Positions 18,200 to 26,841 are shown, numbered from the stretch's first letter. The stretch: 64,000 bases of DNA from Olsenella_K sp036454645 (GCA_036454645.1 JAZHSQ010000007.1:1-64000), one strand, 5' to 3'. The notes: generated from the letters alone by a model not told the origin. Numbers and translations: made by a program.

Positions 18200-18292
18200 C
18201 CGCCACGCCAGGACCCGTCCATAACTCGCCCACCTGCACCTCCGGGGCCGAGAAGTTGCACTCGTGCCCCGAGGCGACCCGTCCGCCCGCGA
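18200..18292 (+). repeat. partial copy C of the dispersed non-coding repeat
   Basis: On the plus strand GTCCATAACTCGCCCACCTG (about 18217-18236) and GAGAAGTTGC (about 18250) correspond in order to the tail blocks of copies A and B. The front blocks are absent. Copy C abuts the truncated end of the aldehyde dehydrogenase remnant. Confidence 0.4.
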
Positions 18293-18295
18293 CGT

Positions 18296-18845
18296 CGAAG
18301 GCGCCCTTGGTCCCGCGTGAAGACGCGCCTGCGCAGGTCGGACTTGCTGCTGGTGGCGATCCAGACGGCCTCGCCGGCGACGTCGAACGGGACGATGCTC
18401 GCGACCGTTCCAAAGATCTCCGCGTCGGTCGCGAAGTCGGCGCTCGTCAGGACGTCGGTGACGACCGTGGGCTCGCAGTACGCTCCGTCGCGGTGACCGC
18501 CGAGCAGCAGCCTGCCGCCCTGCCTGATCGCCCTGCCCGATCGTGAGGTTGGCCTGCCTCTCCATCGTGATGGCGGCCTTCTCGCTGACCAGGCAGGCGA
18601 GCTGGGCGTCCTTGCTGGCCGTCGGCCAGCGGCAGACCATCGAGCCAGTGCAGTTCACGACGTTGATTGCGCCGGGCGTGACGCCCGCGCCGCCGAAAAG
18701 TGCCATGAGCTTGCACGGCGCCGGCGGGTTGCCGGCCGAGGGCTTCGCGATCACGGAGTCGCCCGAGGCAGCGCCGGCGCGACCTCCTGGTCGAAGAGGC
18801 CGCACGGGAAGTCGAACGGGATGGCCGCCACGGCGCCAATCGAAT
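18296..18845 (-). pseudogene. decayed aldehyde dehydrogenase
   Basis: Three fragments in different minus-strand frames match the NAD(P)-dependent aldehyde dehydrogenase family in the correct order. They are GAVAAIPFDFPCGLFDQEVA (NAD-binding start), then SVIAKPSAGNPPAPCKLMAL with VTPGAINVVN, then ACLVSEKAAITMERQ joined across a frame change to LLLGGHRDGAYCEPTVVTDV and EIFGTVASIVPFDVAGEAV up to RRVFTRD. The middle of the protein, including the catalytic Cys and Glu region, is missing, and both ends are truncated. It lies just downstream of ilvE on the same strand. Decay by deletion and frameshift is clear; the original substrate is not. Confidence 0.8.
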
Positions 18846-18901
18846 CGGCGCCGCGGAGTTGCCGCGATGCCGATTCCGATGGGCCTTGCTATGTCCGGGC
18901 G

Positions 18902-19948
18902 CTACTCCACGTCGATCTTGTGGACCCAGCCGAACTGGTCCTCGATCTCGCCGGACTGGATGCCGGTCAGGGTCTCGCGGAGCCTCTTCATGGTCGGACC
19001 GACGTTCTCCATGCCGCTCTTGAAGACGTAGTGCACCTCGTCGGTGTCGACCTCGCCCACCGGCGAGATGACGGCGGCGGTGCCGCACATGCCGGCCTCG
19101 ACGAACTCGTCGTCCAGGATCTCCTGGAACTTGACCGGGCGCTGCTCGACCTTCATGCCGAGCATCTTCTCCGCGACGTCCACCAGCGAGCGGCGGGTGA
19201 CGGAGGGCAGGATCGAGTCGGTGAAGGACTGCGGCACGACCAGGGTGCCGTCCTCCTTCACGAACAGGATGTTGGCGCCGCCGGACTCCTCGACGTAGGT
19301 GCGGGTCTTGGGGTCGAGGAACATGTTGTCGGCGTAGCCCTTGGAGTGCGCCTCGACGCTCGGGTAGAGCGACATGGCGTAGTTGAGGCCGGCCTTGATG
19401 TTGCCGGTGCCGTGGGGCGCCGCGCGGTCGTACTTGGAGACCTGCAGCTTGACGGGCTTGACGCCGCCCTTGTAGTACGGGCCGACCGGCGTCACGAGGA
19501 TGCGGAACTGGTACTCGTCAGCGGGCTTGACGCCGATGACGTCGCCGGTGGCGAAAATGAACGGGCGGATGTAGAGCGTGGCGCCGGAGCCGAAGGGCGG
19601 CACATAGGCGGCGTTGGCGCGCACGACCTCCTCGACGGCCTTCACGAAGCGCTCCTTCGGGAAGGGGGGCATGCAGATGCGCTTGGCGGAGTTGTACATG
19701 CGCTCGGCGTTCTGGTCCGGGCGGAAGCAGACGACGTCGCCGTCCTTGGTGGTGTAGGCCTTCAGGCCCTCGAAGACCTCCTGGCAGTAGTGGAGGAGAC
19801 CGGCGCACTCGGAGAGGGTCACCGTGTGGTCGGGCGTGAGCGCGCCCTCGTCCCATGCCCCGTCCTTGTAGTTGGAGACGTAGCTGTAGTCGGTGTGCAT
19901 GTACGCGAAACCGAGGCTGCCCCAGTCAATGTCCTTCTTCTGAACCAT
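18902..19948 (-). CDS. ilvE: branched-chain amino acid aminotransferase
   Basis: A 348-residue fold-type IV PLP enzyme that interconverts Leu, Ile and Val with their 2-oxo acids using glutamate/2-oxoglutarate. Family landmarks are FEGLKAYTTKDG, the PLP lysine in GTGNIKAGLNYA, and EESGGANILFV. The length matches the class II BCAT group. GGGAGGCAG precedes the ATG. It is the only branched-chain amino acid gene in the window and stands apart from any ilv operon. A direct repeat in the spacer upstream resembles a phosphate-regulator site. Confidence 0.95.
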   Translation of the reverse strand: MVQKKDIDWGSLGFAYMHTDYSYVSNYKDGAWDEGALTPDHTVTLSECAGLLHYCQEVFEGLKAYTTKDGDVVCFRPDQNAERMYNSAKRICMPPFPKERFVKAVEEVVRANAAYVPPFGSGATLYIRPFIFATGDVIGVKPADEYQFRILVTPVGPYYKGGVKPVKLQVSKYDRAAPHGTGNIKAGLNYAMSLYPSVEAHSKGYADNMFLDPKTRTYVEESGGANILFVKEDGTLVVPQSFTDSILPSVTRRSLVDVAEKMLGMKVEQRPVKFQEILDDEFVEAGMCGTAAVISPVGEVDTDEVHYVFKSGMENVGPTMKRLRETLTGIQSGEIEDQFGWVHKIDVE

Positions 19949-20061
19949 CTCTGCCTCCCAAGCAGGTCTGGGTGGCGTCTGCGAGACCTAGCTCGGCGAC
20001 GACCATCGATAGTATCGACGGGGTTGACTTTAGACCTGGCCCCCAGGCGGGCGCTGCCGTG

Positions 20062-20078
20062 TTACAGAGCCTTTACAG
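20062..20078. promoter_or_regulatory. PhoP/PhoB-like direct repeat
   Basis: TTACAG occurs at 20062-20067 and again at 20073-20078, exactly 11 bases apart, the spacing used by OmpR/PhoB-type regulators. GTGTTACA also occurs in the candidate pit promoter (22054-22061 on the minus strand). It lies upstream of ilvE and downstream of the DUF47 gene. Confidence 0.3.
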
Positions 20079-20112
20079 CCTCAACACGTCCTCGCATAAA
20101 GCGGCCTAAAAC

Positions 20113-20148
20113 CGACACGCCGCCCGACACGCCGCCCGATACGGCCGG
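20113..20148. repeat. 12-bp tandem repeat with GC hairpin downstream of the DUF47 gene
   Basis: CGACACGCCGCC occurs twice in tandem (20113, 20125) with a third degenerate copy (20137). It runs into a GGCCGGCC-rich stretch that could terminate the DUF47/pit transcript. Confidence 0.5.
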
Positions 20149-20217
20149 CCGCGGGCCCGGCCCGGCGCCCGGTCGGCCCGTCGCCGCGGACGTGCTGCCG
20201 CGACCCCGCGAGCGGCC

Positions 20218-20850
20218 CTACGCGCTCTTCATCACGACGAAGCGCACCACGCCGGCCGCCGCGTCGCAGGCGTTGAGGCACATCTCCATGCGGTCGAAGA
20301 CGCGCAGCCAGCCGACCACGTGGCCCCGACGATACTCGTCGATGTCCTCCTCGTGGAAGAGGCGGCGCAGGGCGGCCTCGTAGACGTGGTCGCCCTCGTC
20401 CTCTATGTGCCCGACCGAGATGGCCTTCTCCATGACCACGTGGTCGGCCTTGTAGTTGGGCAGGTGGTCGATCATGACGTAGAGCTCCGAGACGGCCTCC
20501 TTGGTGAGGGTGGCGAGCTGGACGGCCTCCTCGCGCGTGCCGTGCATGTTGAACAGGTCGAGCCGCACGGAGCTGCCCTCCATGTAGTCGACGATGTCGT
20601 CGAGCCTGAGGGCGAGGTCGGAGATGTCGTTGCGGTCGAACGGCGTGATGAAGGAGCTGTAGAGCTCGTTCATGATCTTCTTGACGTGCTCGTCGCAGCG
20701 GTCCTCGTGGACCCGCATCTTGGGGATGAGGACGGAGGTCTCGGGATAGCCCTTGATGAGGGCCTCGTAGTCCTCGGCGACCTCGGTGAGGTCGCGGGCG
20801 AACTCCCTGAACAGGGTGTAGAAGCTGTCTTCCTTCTTGGCGTGCGGCAT
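20218..20850 (-). CDS. DUF47 (PhoU-like) phosphate transport accessory protein
   Basis: A 210-residue all-helical PhoU-related protein. Acidic metal-binding repeats are visible (VHEDRCDEHVKKI, and later GHIEDEGDHVYE). These proteins accompany Pit phosphate carriers and are thought to gate or regulate them. It follows pit on the same strand after a 112-base spacer, the usual order being either way round. GGAGCCCCC precedes the ATG. Confidence 0.92.
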   Translation of the reverse strand: MPHAKKEDSFYTLFREFARDLTEVAEDYEALIKGYPETSVLIPKMRVHEDRCDEHVKKIMNELYSSFITPFDRNDISDLALRLDDIVDYMEGSSVRLDLFNMHGTREEAVQLATLTKEAVSELYVMIDHLPNYKADHVVMEKAISVGHIEDEGDHVYEAALRRLFHEEDIDEYRRGHVVGWLRVFDRMEMCLNACDAAAGVVRFVVMKSA

Positions 20851-20962
20851 GGGGGCTCCTTATGTCGTGTCGGGTGACGGACGTAGTCTCTTGCGGGCGC
20901 CGACGGCGCCCAGAGGAGGGGGCGCGGAGGCGACGCCACCGCCACCTCCGCGCCCCCAGGGC

Positions 20963-22012
20963 TTAGAACCAGATGAGGAAGAGCCGGGCCAAGACGTAGC
21001 CGATGATGCCGCAGCCCGGGAAGGTGAAGATCCAGGTGTAGACCATCTCCTTGGCGACGCCCCAGTTGACCGTGCGCATGCCCTTGGCAGCGCCGGCGCC
21101 CATGATGGCGGCCGTCTTGACGTGGGTCGTGGAGACCGGGAGCCCCGTGAGGGTGGCGACGAGCAGCGCCACCGTGGCGGAGAGGGAGGCGGCGAAGCCC
21201 TGGTGCTTCTCCATCTGCACCATCTCCATGCCGACCTTCTTGATGATGCGCTTGCCGCCCACGGCGGTGCCGATGGCCATGGTCGCGGCGCACATGACCT
21301 CGATCCAGAAGGGGAAGCCGCCGATGTCGGAGGCCTGCAAGCCCATGGAGAGGGCGACGGCGAGCATGGCGGTGGACATGAACTTCTGGCCGTCCTGCGC
21401 GCCGTGCATGAGGGCGACGCCGGCGGCGCCCACGACCTGCAGGTCGCCGAAGAGCCGGTCCGCCCGCCGCCGGTCGACGTACCGGCAGAGGACGCGGATG
21501 ATGCGCGTGACGAGCCAGCCAGCACCGAAGCCCGCGAACGTGGAGAAGATCAGGCCGTAGATGACCTTCATCCACTCCGCCATGTTGATGCCCGCTCCCC
21601 CGCCCTGGACGGCCAGCGCGGCGCCGGTGAGGCCGGCGATGAGGGCGTGGCTCTCGGAGGTGGGGATGCCGAAGATCCAGGCACCGACGCCCCAGGCCAC
21701 GATGCCGACCGTCGCGGCCGCCAGAGCGATGAGCGCGGCGTGGGTGTCGCCGCCGAAGTCGACCATGCCGGAGATCGTGTCCGCGACTGCGGTGGAGATG
21801 AAGGTCATCGCCACGAGGCCGATGAAGTTGCAGACGACGCTCATGGCGATGGCGGCGTTGACGCCGATGGAGCGGGTCCCCACCGGCTCCGCGATCGCGT
21901 TCGCCGCGTCGGTCGCGCCGTTCACGAAGATCGTCCCGAGGACGAGTACTATCACCACCGCGAGGAAGGGGTTGGTCTGGATGGCGGAGAGGAACTGATC
22001 GAAGCTGACCAA
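20963..22012 (-). CDS. pit: inorganic phosphate transporter, Pit family
   Basis: A 349-residue carrier with about 10 membrane helices and the PD001131-type signature repeated in both halves: FVNGATDAANAIAEPVGTRS near the N-terminus and GAAKGMRTVNWGVAKEM near the C-terminus. It imports metal-phosphate driven by the proton gradient. GGAGCCCCC lies upstream of the ATG. Pairing with the DUF47 protein supports the assignment. Confidence 0.95.
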   Translation of the reverse strand: MVSFDQFLSAIQTNPFLAVVIVLVLGTIFVNGATDAANAIAEPVGTRSIGVNAAIAMSVVCNFIGLVAMTFISTAVADTISGMVDFGGDTHAALIALAAATVGIVAWGVGAWIFGIPTSESHALIAGLTGAALAVQGGGAGINMAEWMKVIYGLIFSTFAGFGAGWLVTRIIRVLCRYVDRRRADRLFGDLQVVGAAGVALMHGAQDGQKFMSTAMLAVALSMGLQASDIGGFPFWIEVMCAATMAIGTAVGGKRIIKKVGMEMVQMEKHQGFAASLSATVALLVATLTGLPVSTTHVKTAAIMGAGAAKGMRTVNWGVAKEMVYTWIFTFPGCGIIGYVLARLFLIWF

Positions 22013-22374
22013 GGGGGCTCCTTCGGACGTCTACCTGCCGAATCATAGCGGTTTTGTAACACCTGAGTAAGCCGCCCGTAATCCCGCCTGGCGGGCCGGC
22101 GCCTCCCACGCTTGACATTCTCGCAGGTATCTTCAGGTGTTTTGGCATCAGGCATACGGCCTGGCACCTAGGCTTACTCACAAACTCCACCTAACGCGCC
22201 GTTTACATGGCGCGCCCCCTGGTGCCGCCCCCTGGCGCGCGAGCCGCGGTGCCAGGGGGACGCGGTGTCCAAAAAGGTGAACCAACGCCCGTGCCCCGCC
22301 CTCCCTATCCTTGGGGGACGCAGCCCCATGTCCGAGAGGGGCGACCGTCCCTACTCGTCTCTAGGAGCGTCCCG
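22013..22374. other. pit upstream spacer: candidate promoter and inverted repeats, no gene
   Basis: For pit (minus strand) TTACTC (22070-22065), 17 bases, and TATGAT (22047-22042) form a plausible promoter 30 bases before the start. Further up are CCCGCC/GGCGGG (about 22085-22097) and a 9-bp inverted repeat CCCCCTGGC (22228-22236) with GCCAGGGGG (22251-22259). The rest shows no recognised signal. Confidence 0.4.
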
Positions 22375-23202
22375 ATGAGGAAGCACGTCATCGACGTCCA
22401 CGCGGACACCATGCTCGCCGAGGAATGCGAGCACTACCTGAGGTCCGGAAGGCTTGGGAGCGCCTTCGCGGTGCGAGGCGAGGAGGTCACCCTCACGCTC
22501 GCGGAGCCGAAGGACGTGCTCCCGAGGGGAGGCCTCGCAGCCCTCGGGGTCGATTCGCCGGACGAGGGCGCCGGGTGGCAGGAGCTCGACGAGAGCGGCC
22601 TGCCGAAGCCGCACGACTACCCCGGCCCCTTCTTCACGGTGCTTGACTACGGCACCGAGGAGTACGCGCAGGCCGAGAGCCTGGACGAGGCGATCAGGCT
22701 GCGCGGCTTCAAGGCGTTCGTGGACAAGGTCGAGCCGTCCGACTTCTCCGAGGACGCCCCAGGCGTCCGCAAGGTGGGAATCGCCCAGCTCTGGTCCCAG
22801 TCGACCTGGGATAGCTACGTCGAGGACAGGGACGTGGAGCACGAGCGGGAGGCACTCTCGGTGGAGGCCGGCGACCTGCTGACCATCATGCCCCTGGGGG
22901 CCGGTCGCGTGCAGGGTGGCTGCCAGGACAGCCTCGAGGTCCGCGACCAGGGCTTCGCCTTCTTCAAGGGCGAGACGATGCTGCCCTACGCCCTCTACCA
23001 CGACTACGACCAGGACCTCGTCATCGACGCCCTGCTCACGCTCGACGAGGGCCAGCTGCTCGCCTTCCTCGTCCTCGACAACGACTGCACCGGAGGCGAC
23101 GGCGTGCCCGGCGACGAGCACTTCTGCTGGCGCGTGTACACCCCGACGGTGGAGGTCCTGAAGCTGGGCGCGGGCGGGCCTGCCCCTCATGAAGGCAGGT
23201 GA
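22375..23202 (+). CDS. hypothetical protein
   Basis: A 275-residue soluble acidic protein beginning MRKHVIDVHADTMLAEECEH. TAGGAG seven bases upstream supports this start. It has no membrane segment or signal peptide. The middle contains VEAGDLLTIMPLGAGRVQGG and the C-terminal third is rich in Asp and Leu (HDYDQDLVIDALLTLDEGQL). I recognise no family or catalytic motif. It converges on the first DUF4143 ATPase gene, 152 bases away, in a stretch with less extreme GC than its surroundings. Confidence 0.65.
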   Translation: MRKHVIDVHADTMLAEECEHYLRSGRLGSAFAVRGEEVTLTLAEPKDVLPRGGLAALGVDSPDEGAGWQELDESGLPKPHDYPGPFFTVLDYGTEEYAQAESLDEAIRLRGFKAFVDKVEPSDFSEDAPGVRKVGIAQLWSQSTWDSYVEDRDVEHEREALSVEAGDLLTIMPLGAGRVQGGCQDSLEVRDQGFAFFKGETMLPYALYHDYDQDLVIDALLTLDEGQLLAFLVLDNDCTGGDGVPGDEHFCWRVYTPTVEVLKLGAGGPAPHEGR

Positions 23203-23354
23203 CGCAAGCCTCCTCGACCTTCTGGGCGCGAGCCAGACCCAGTCCGTGGTTCCCGTCTGCCAGCGGGTCGACTTGCATGCCCAATGCTAGCGGGCTATCG
23301 ACATCTGGCGCTTAGGGCAGTCGACGGGCAGCCGGCAATGGTCCATCCTTTCCC

Positions 23355-24638
23355 CTACGGCTCCAGCGAGCCGACGGGAAGCACCCACACGTCGTCTGTC
23401 CGCTGGTATGCGAGCGCGCCCCTTCCCACCACTACGGCAAGAAAGGCCGGCTCGGCCGCCTGGGCCAACGGATTCGAAGTCACCTTCCTGCGCAAGGCAA
23501 GCAGGTTCTCCGCAGCCTCGTCTACCTTAGTGTCGCTGAGCTTGACCTCGATGCCCGCCCAGCTTCCGCCCGACTCTATGATGAAGTCCACCTCCAGGCC
23601 CTTGTCGTCGCGGTAATACGACACCGTGTTGCCCAGACCTCCGTAGGTGGAGAGAAAGACCCGCAGCTCACGTAGAACCAGATTCTCGAAGAGCATGCCG
23701 AGCGTCTGCATGTCGCCCATAAGACGCCCAGGCGTCGCGCCGAGCAGCGCCGCCGCGAGCGATGGGTCCACGAAGTAGCGCTTGGGACGCACGCGCACGC
23801 GGGCCTTGGAGCGCAGGGGTGGCTCCCAGCCCGAAAGCGGCTCGGTCACGTGGAGTCGGTCGAAGAGCTCGACGTAAGCGCCTACCGTCTCATCCACGAC
23901 CGTGGGCACGTCCCCCATGTCTCGCGCAAGCGTTTTCCTTGTCACAGCCTGGCTCTCGTTCATCGCCAACGCCCGCAGGAGGGCCATTGCCGTCACCGGA
24001 GAGCGCCCTTCGTCCACCACGTTCACGTCCACGACGGAGCGTACGTACTGAGCAGACGTCTCGGCCGCAATGTCGTCGTCGATGCCAAGGTTCGCTGGCC
24101 AACCGCCGCGGCAGCACCAGCGTGCAACCTCGCCAATTGTGGTCTCGCAGCGCATCGGCTGAGGTCTCTCCCCCTTCAGCAGACGCCTGATGCTCACCCC
24201 TCCTGGCACCTCTCCCATTTCGAGCAGCGTCATCGGGTACAAACTGATGCGCGCGATGCGTCCCGCCCCCGTATGTCGTACGCGCTCCCTTTGTTCTCTG
24301 GAAAGACTGGTGGAGCCGGTGAGAAGGAAGAGTCCCCGCCGATTCCCCAGCTCGTCGATGGCACGGCGGCATGCATCCCACACCTCGGGCACCTCCTGCC
24401 ACTCGTCCACGAGGTGTGGGGCGTCACCAACGAGGGCAAGGGCAGGATCGACCACAGCAGCTTCTCGGTCGGATACGGCATCGAGCCGTGTGACGCTCGC
24501 TGCGCGCGTCAGCGCCGTCCACGTCTTCCCGCACCACTTGGGTCCCGTAATCTCAACGCATCCGAAGCCTCGCATCAAGTTGTCAAGACAAGTCTCGACC
24601 AAGCGAGGACGGTAGCCTTGGGGAGTGAGATCTGACAT
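23355..24638 (-). CDS. DUF4143-type AAA ATPase, copy 1
   Basis: A 427-residue protein. The N-terminal P-loop domain has Walker A GPKWCGKTWTA (about 32-42) and Walker B-like HLVDEW (about 75). Sensor-like LLTGSTS and GRIARISLYPM follow. The C-terminal DUF4143 part ends in a PD-(D/E)xK-like motif: LEVDFII then WAGIEVKLSDTK. Such proteins are common, often horizontally acquired, and their role is unknown; defence or stress links are guesses. It is a paralog of the gene at 50700-51986. AGAGGT precedes the ATG. Codon use looks less GC-biased than the neighbours, suggesting transfer. A periodic array of four 23-bp repeats lies directly upstream. Confidence 0.88.
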   Translation of the reverse strand: MSDLTPQGYRPRLVETCLDNLMRGFGCVEITGPKWCGKTWTALTRAASVTRLDAVSDREAAVVDPALALVGDAPHLVDEWQEVPEVWDACRRAIDELGNRRGLFLLTGSTSLSREQRERVRHTGAGRIARISLYPMTLLEMGEVPGGVSIRRLLKGERPQPMRCETTIGEVARWCCRGGWPANLGIDDDIAAETSAQYVRSVVDVNVVDEGRSPVTAMALLRALAMNESQAVTRKTLARDMGDVPTVVDETVGAYVELFDRLHVTEPLSGWEPPLRSKARVRVRPKRYFVDPSLAAALLGATPGRLMGDMQTLGMLFENLVLRELRVFLSTYGGLGNTVSYYRDDKGLEVDFIIESGGSWAGIEVKLSDTKVDEAAENLLALRRKVTSNPLAQAAEPAFLAVVVGRGALAYQRTDDVWVLPVGSLEP

Positions 24639-24680
24639 GGGGTGACCTCTTTTGAAGTAGGCCGTTTTGCTCTAATGATT

Positions 24681-24772
24681 GGTATTTTATACCATTTTCG
24701 ATTTGTGTTTTACACCCTATACAGATGGTATTTTACACCCTATACAGTTGGTGTTCTACACCTGCTTGCACC
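24681..24772. repeat. 4 x 23-bp palindromic array upstream of DUF4143 copy 1
   Basis: Imperfect 13-bp palindromes of the form GGTRTTYTAYACC start at 24681, 24704, 24727 and 24750, exactly 23 bases apart. The first (GGTATTTTATACC) and last (GGTGTTCTACACC) have perfect 5-bp arms around three bases. Units 2 and 3 also share CCCTATACAG. The array begins 43 bases before the ATG and is AT-rich against a GC-rich background. It looks like an operator or iteron array. Confidence 0.85.
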
Positions 24773-24868
24773 CGAGGCAAGTCCATGGCAAAAGGGCGTC
24801 GCAGCCTTCGCCCGGCCGCGACGCCCCGAGGCGAGCGTTCGAACCGTTAGGGCCGAACGGCTGGCAAG

Positions 24869-26497
24869 TCACTGCCGGTAGTAGCCCAGGAAGTCCTCGA
24901 GGGCGTCCATCGCGTCGTGCAGCGTGTGCTTGCGCGGCAGGTAGACGACGCGGAAGTAGCCGGGCGTCTCCCAGTTGAAGCCCTTGCCCGCCGTGACGAG
25001 CACGTGCTTGTCCTTGAGCAGGTCGAGGGCGAACTGGTCGTCGTCGGTGATGTGGAAGCGCTCGGGGTCGAGCCTGGGGAAGATGTAGAAGGCGGCCTCG
25101 GGCTTGGTCACCGTGACGCCCTCCATGTTGGAGAGGCGCTCGTAGACGTACTCGCGCTGCTCGTAGATGCGCCCGCCCGGCACCAGCAGGTTCTGGCTGC
25201 GCTGGATGCCGCCCAGGCACGTCTGCACGATCGACTGCGCCGGCACGTTGGAGCACAGCCTCATGTTGGAGAGCATGTTGATGCCGTCGATGAGGTCCTT
25301 CGCGATGCGCTTGTTGCCCGAGAGGCTCATCCAGCCGATGCGGTAGCCCGCCACCATGTGGCTCTTGGAGAGGCCGTTGAACGTGATGCAGAACAGGTCG
25401 GGGGCCAGGCTCGCGATGGAGACGTGGTGCTTCCCGTCCATCACCAGCCGGTCGTAGATCTCGTCCGCGAAGATCACGAGCTGGTTCTCGCGCGCAACGT
25501 TCACGATGTCCTGCAGGACCTCGCGCGGGTAGAGGGCGCCCGTGGGGTTGTTGGGGTTGATCACGACGATGCCCTTGGTGCGCGGCGTGACCTTGCTCCT
25601 GATGTCTTCGACGTCGGGGTACCAGTTGGCCTTCTCGTCGCAGACGTAGTGCACGGCGGTGCCGCCGGCGAGCGTGGCGCAGGCGGTCCACAGCGGGTAG
25701 TCGGGGCTCGGCACCAAGATCTCGTCGCCCTCGTCCATGAAGGCGTTCATGGCGAGCTGGATGAGCTCGGAGGCGCCGTTGCCGGTGTAGATGTCCTCCA
25801 CGTCCACGTTGGGGATGCCCTTGAGCTGGTCGTACTGCATGATGGCCTTGCGGGCCGAGAAGAGCCCGCGGCTGTTGGAGTAGCCCTCGCAGTCCGTCAG
25901 CTGGTCCTGCATGTCCTTCACGACCTCGTCCGGGGTGCGGAAGCCGAACGGGGCGGGGTTGCCGATGTTGAGCTTGAGCACGTGGATGCCCTGGTCCTCC
26001 ATGCGGTAGGCCTCGTCGAGGACGGGCCCGCGGATGTCGTAGAGGACGTTGTCGAGCTTGGACGACTTCTTGAACTTGCGCTGTGGCATCTGGGTTCCCT
26101 CCGTGGTCTTCTCGTCGTGCGTGCGGCCGGCGGCGTTCGTGGCTCGCCCCTGTGCGCCGGTGCGCCCGGCGGCACCGGCGACAGGGACGGGCGCGGCCGC
26201 GCCGGCGGCGGTGCGTCCCTGGCCTGGCGCGTCCTCGCGCCCCGGGGCGCCCGAGAGCCAGGCGGCGTCGACGCCGAGCAGCTCGGCCAGCAGGGCAAGC
26301 GAGTCCCTGCGCGGCAGGGTCTTTCCGGACACGTACTGGCTGAGCTGGCTCTTCCCCAGCTTCTGCCCCCTCTCCGCGGCCATCCTGAGCAGGTCGACCT
26401 GCTTCAGGCCGCGCTCCCCCATCGCCTGGGAGAGCCGCTCGGGGAAGGCCCGCCCCTGGGGGCGCCCCTCCTCCGCCCTGTCCCCTCGCTCCATCAT
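24869..26497 (-). CDS. XRE-type HTH fused to an alanine-type aminotransferase
   Basis: A 542-residue fusion. Residues 18-83 form a Cro/CI-like helix-turn-helix (RLSQAMGERGLKQVDLLRMA, then GKSQLSQYVSGKTLPRRDSL). An Ala/Gly linker (about 84-135) leads to a class I/II aminotransferase resembling AlaT, with NPNNPTGALY and the PLP lysine in LSKSHMVAGYRIGW. The likely reaction is alanine/glutamate transamination. The start at 26497 has GGAGGTCGC before it. A second strong site, GGAGGGAACCCAG, precedes the in-frame ATG at 26089, where a free 406-residue enzyme would begin. So both a full-length regulator-enzyme and a short enzyme may be made. Repeated AGTTCAAT sites around the promoter suggest autoregulation. 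Confidence 0.88.
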   Translation of the reverse strand: MMERGDRAEEGRPQGRAFPERLSQAMGERGLKQVDLLRMAAERGQKLGKSQLSQYVSGKTLPRRDSLALLAELLGVDAAWLSGAPGREDAPGQGRTAAGAAAPVPVAGAAGRTGAQGRATNAAGRTHDEKTTEGTQMPQRKFKKSSKLDNVLYDIRGPVLDEAYRMEDQGIHVLKLNIGNPAPFGFRTPDEVVKDMQDQLTDCEGYSNSRGLFSARKAIMQYDQLKGIPNVDVEDIYTGNGASELIQLAMNAFMDEGDEILVPSPDYPLWTACATLAGGTAVHYVCDEKANWYPDVEDIRSKVTPRTKGIVVINPNNPTGALYPREVLQDIVNVARENQLVIFADEIYDRLVMDGKHHVSIASLAPDLFCITFNGLSKSHMVAGYRIGWMSLSGNKRIAKDLIDGINMLSNMRLCSNVPAQSIVQTCLGGIQRSQNLLVPGGRIYEQREYVYERLSNMEGVTVTKPEAAFYIFPRLDPERFHITDDDQFALDLLKDKHVLVTAGKGFNWETPGYFRVVYLPRKHTLHDAMDALEDFLGYYRQ

Positions 26498-26507
26498 GCG
26501 ACCTCCA

Positions 26508-26690
26508 AGTTCAATTTCTCGCCGCGCGCCTTGCAGCCGTGCGCGAGGTCATGCGTGCGCCCGAGGAAGTTCAATTCTCGCGCGTCCTTCTCGGCCCCAC
26601 GTTATTGTCGACCTAAAATTGAACTAGAGGGTACCACGCTTCCGGGGCGGCGCAAGCGTGAGTTCAACATTCGGTAGCATATATTGAACC
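26508..26690. promoter_or_regulatory. promoter and five AGTTCAAT-type half-sites
   Basis: AGTTCAAT occurs at 26508-26515 and 26568-26575, its complement ATTGAACT at 26618-26625, and one-base variants AGTTCAAC at 26661-26668 and ATTGAACC at 26683-26690. A minus-strand promoter TTGCGC (26655-26650), 16 bases, TACCCT (26633-26628) lies between the third and fourth sites. The layout fits repression by the XRE domain of the downstream gene. The rest of the 344-base spacer to 26841 shows nothing else. Confidence 0.55.
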
Positions 26691-26841
26691 TCCACAGCAT
26701 ACGGGGCATGCGAGAAGGGCCGGACGGCTTACGGCGGGCTGACGCAGGCATGATAGAATCCTTGCGGCTGGCTTTCGCCGCCCTGGCAAGGGTGGCAGCC
26801 CGGGCCTGCCGGGCGCGAGCGGACAGCGTGAAAGGGGACGG

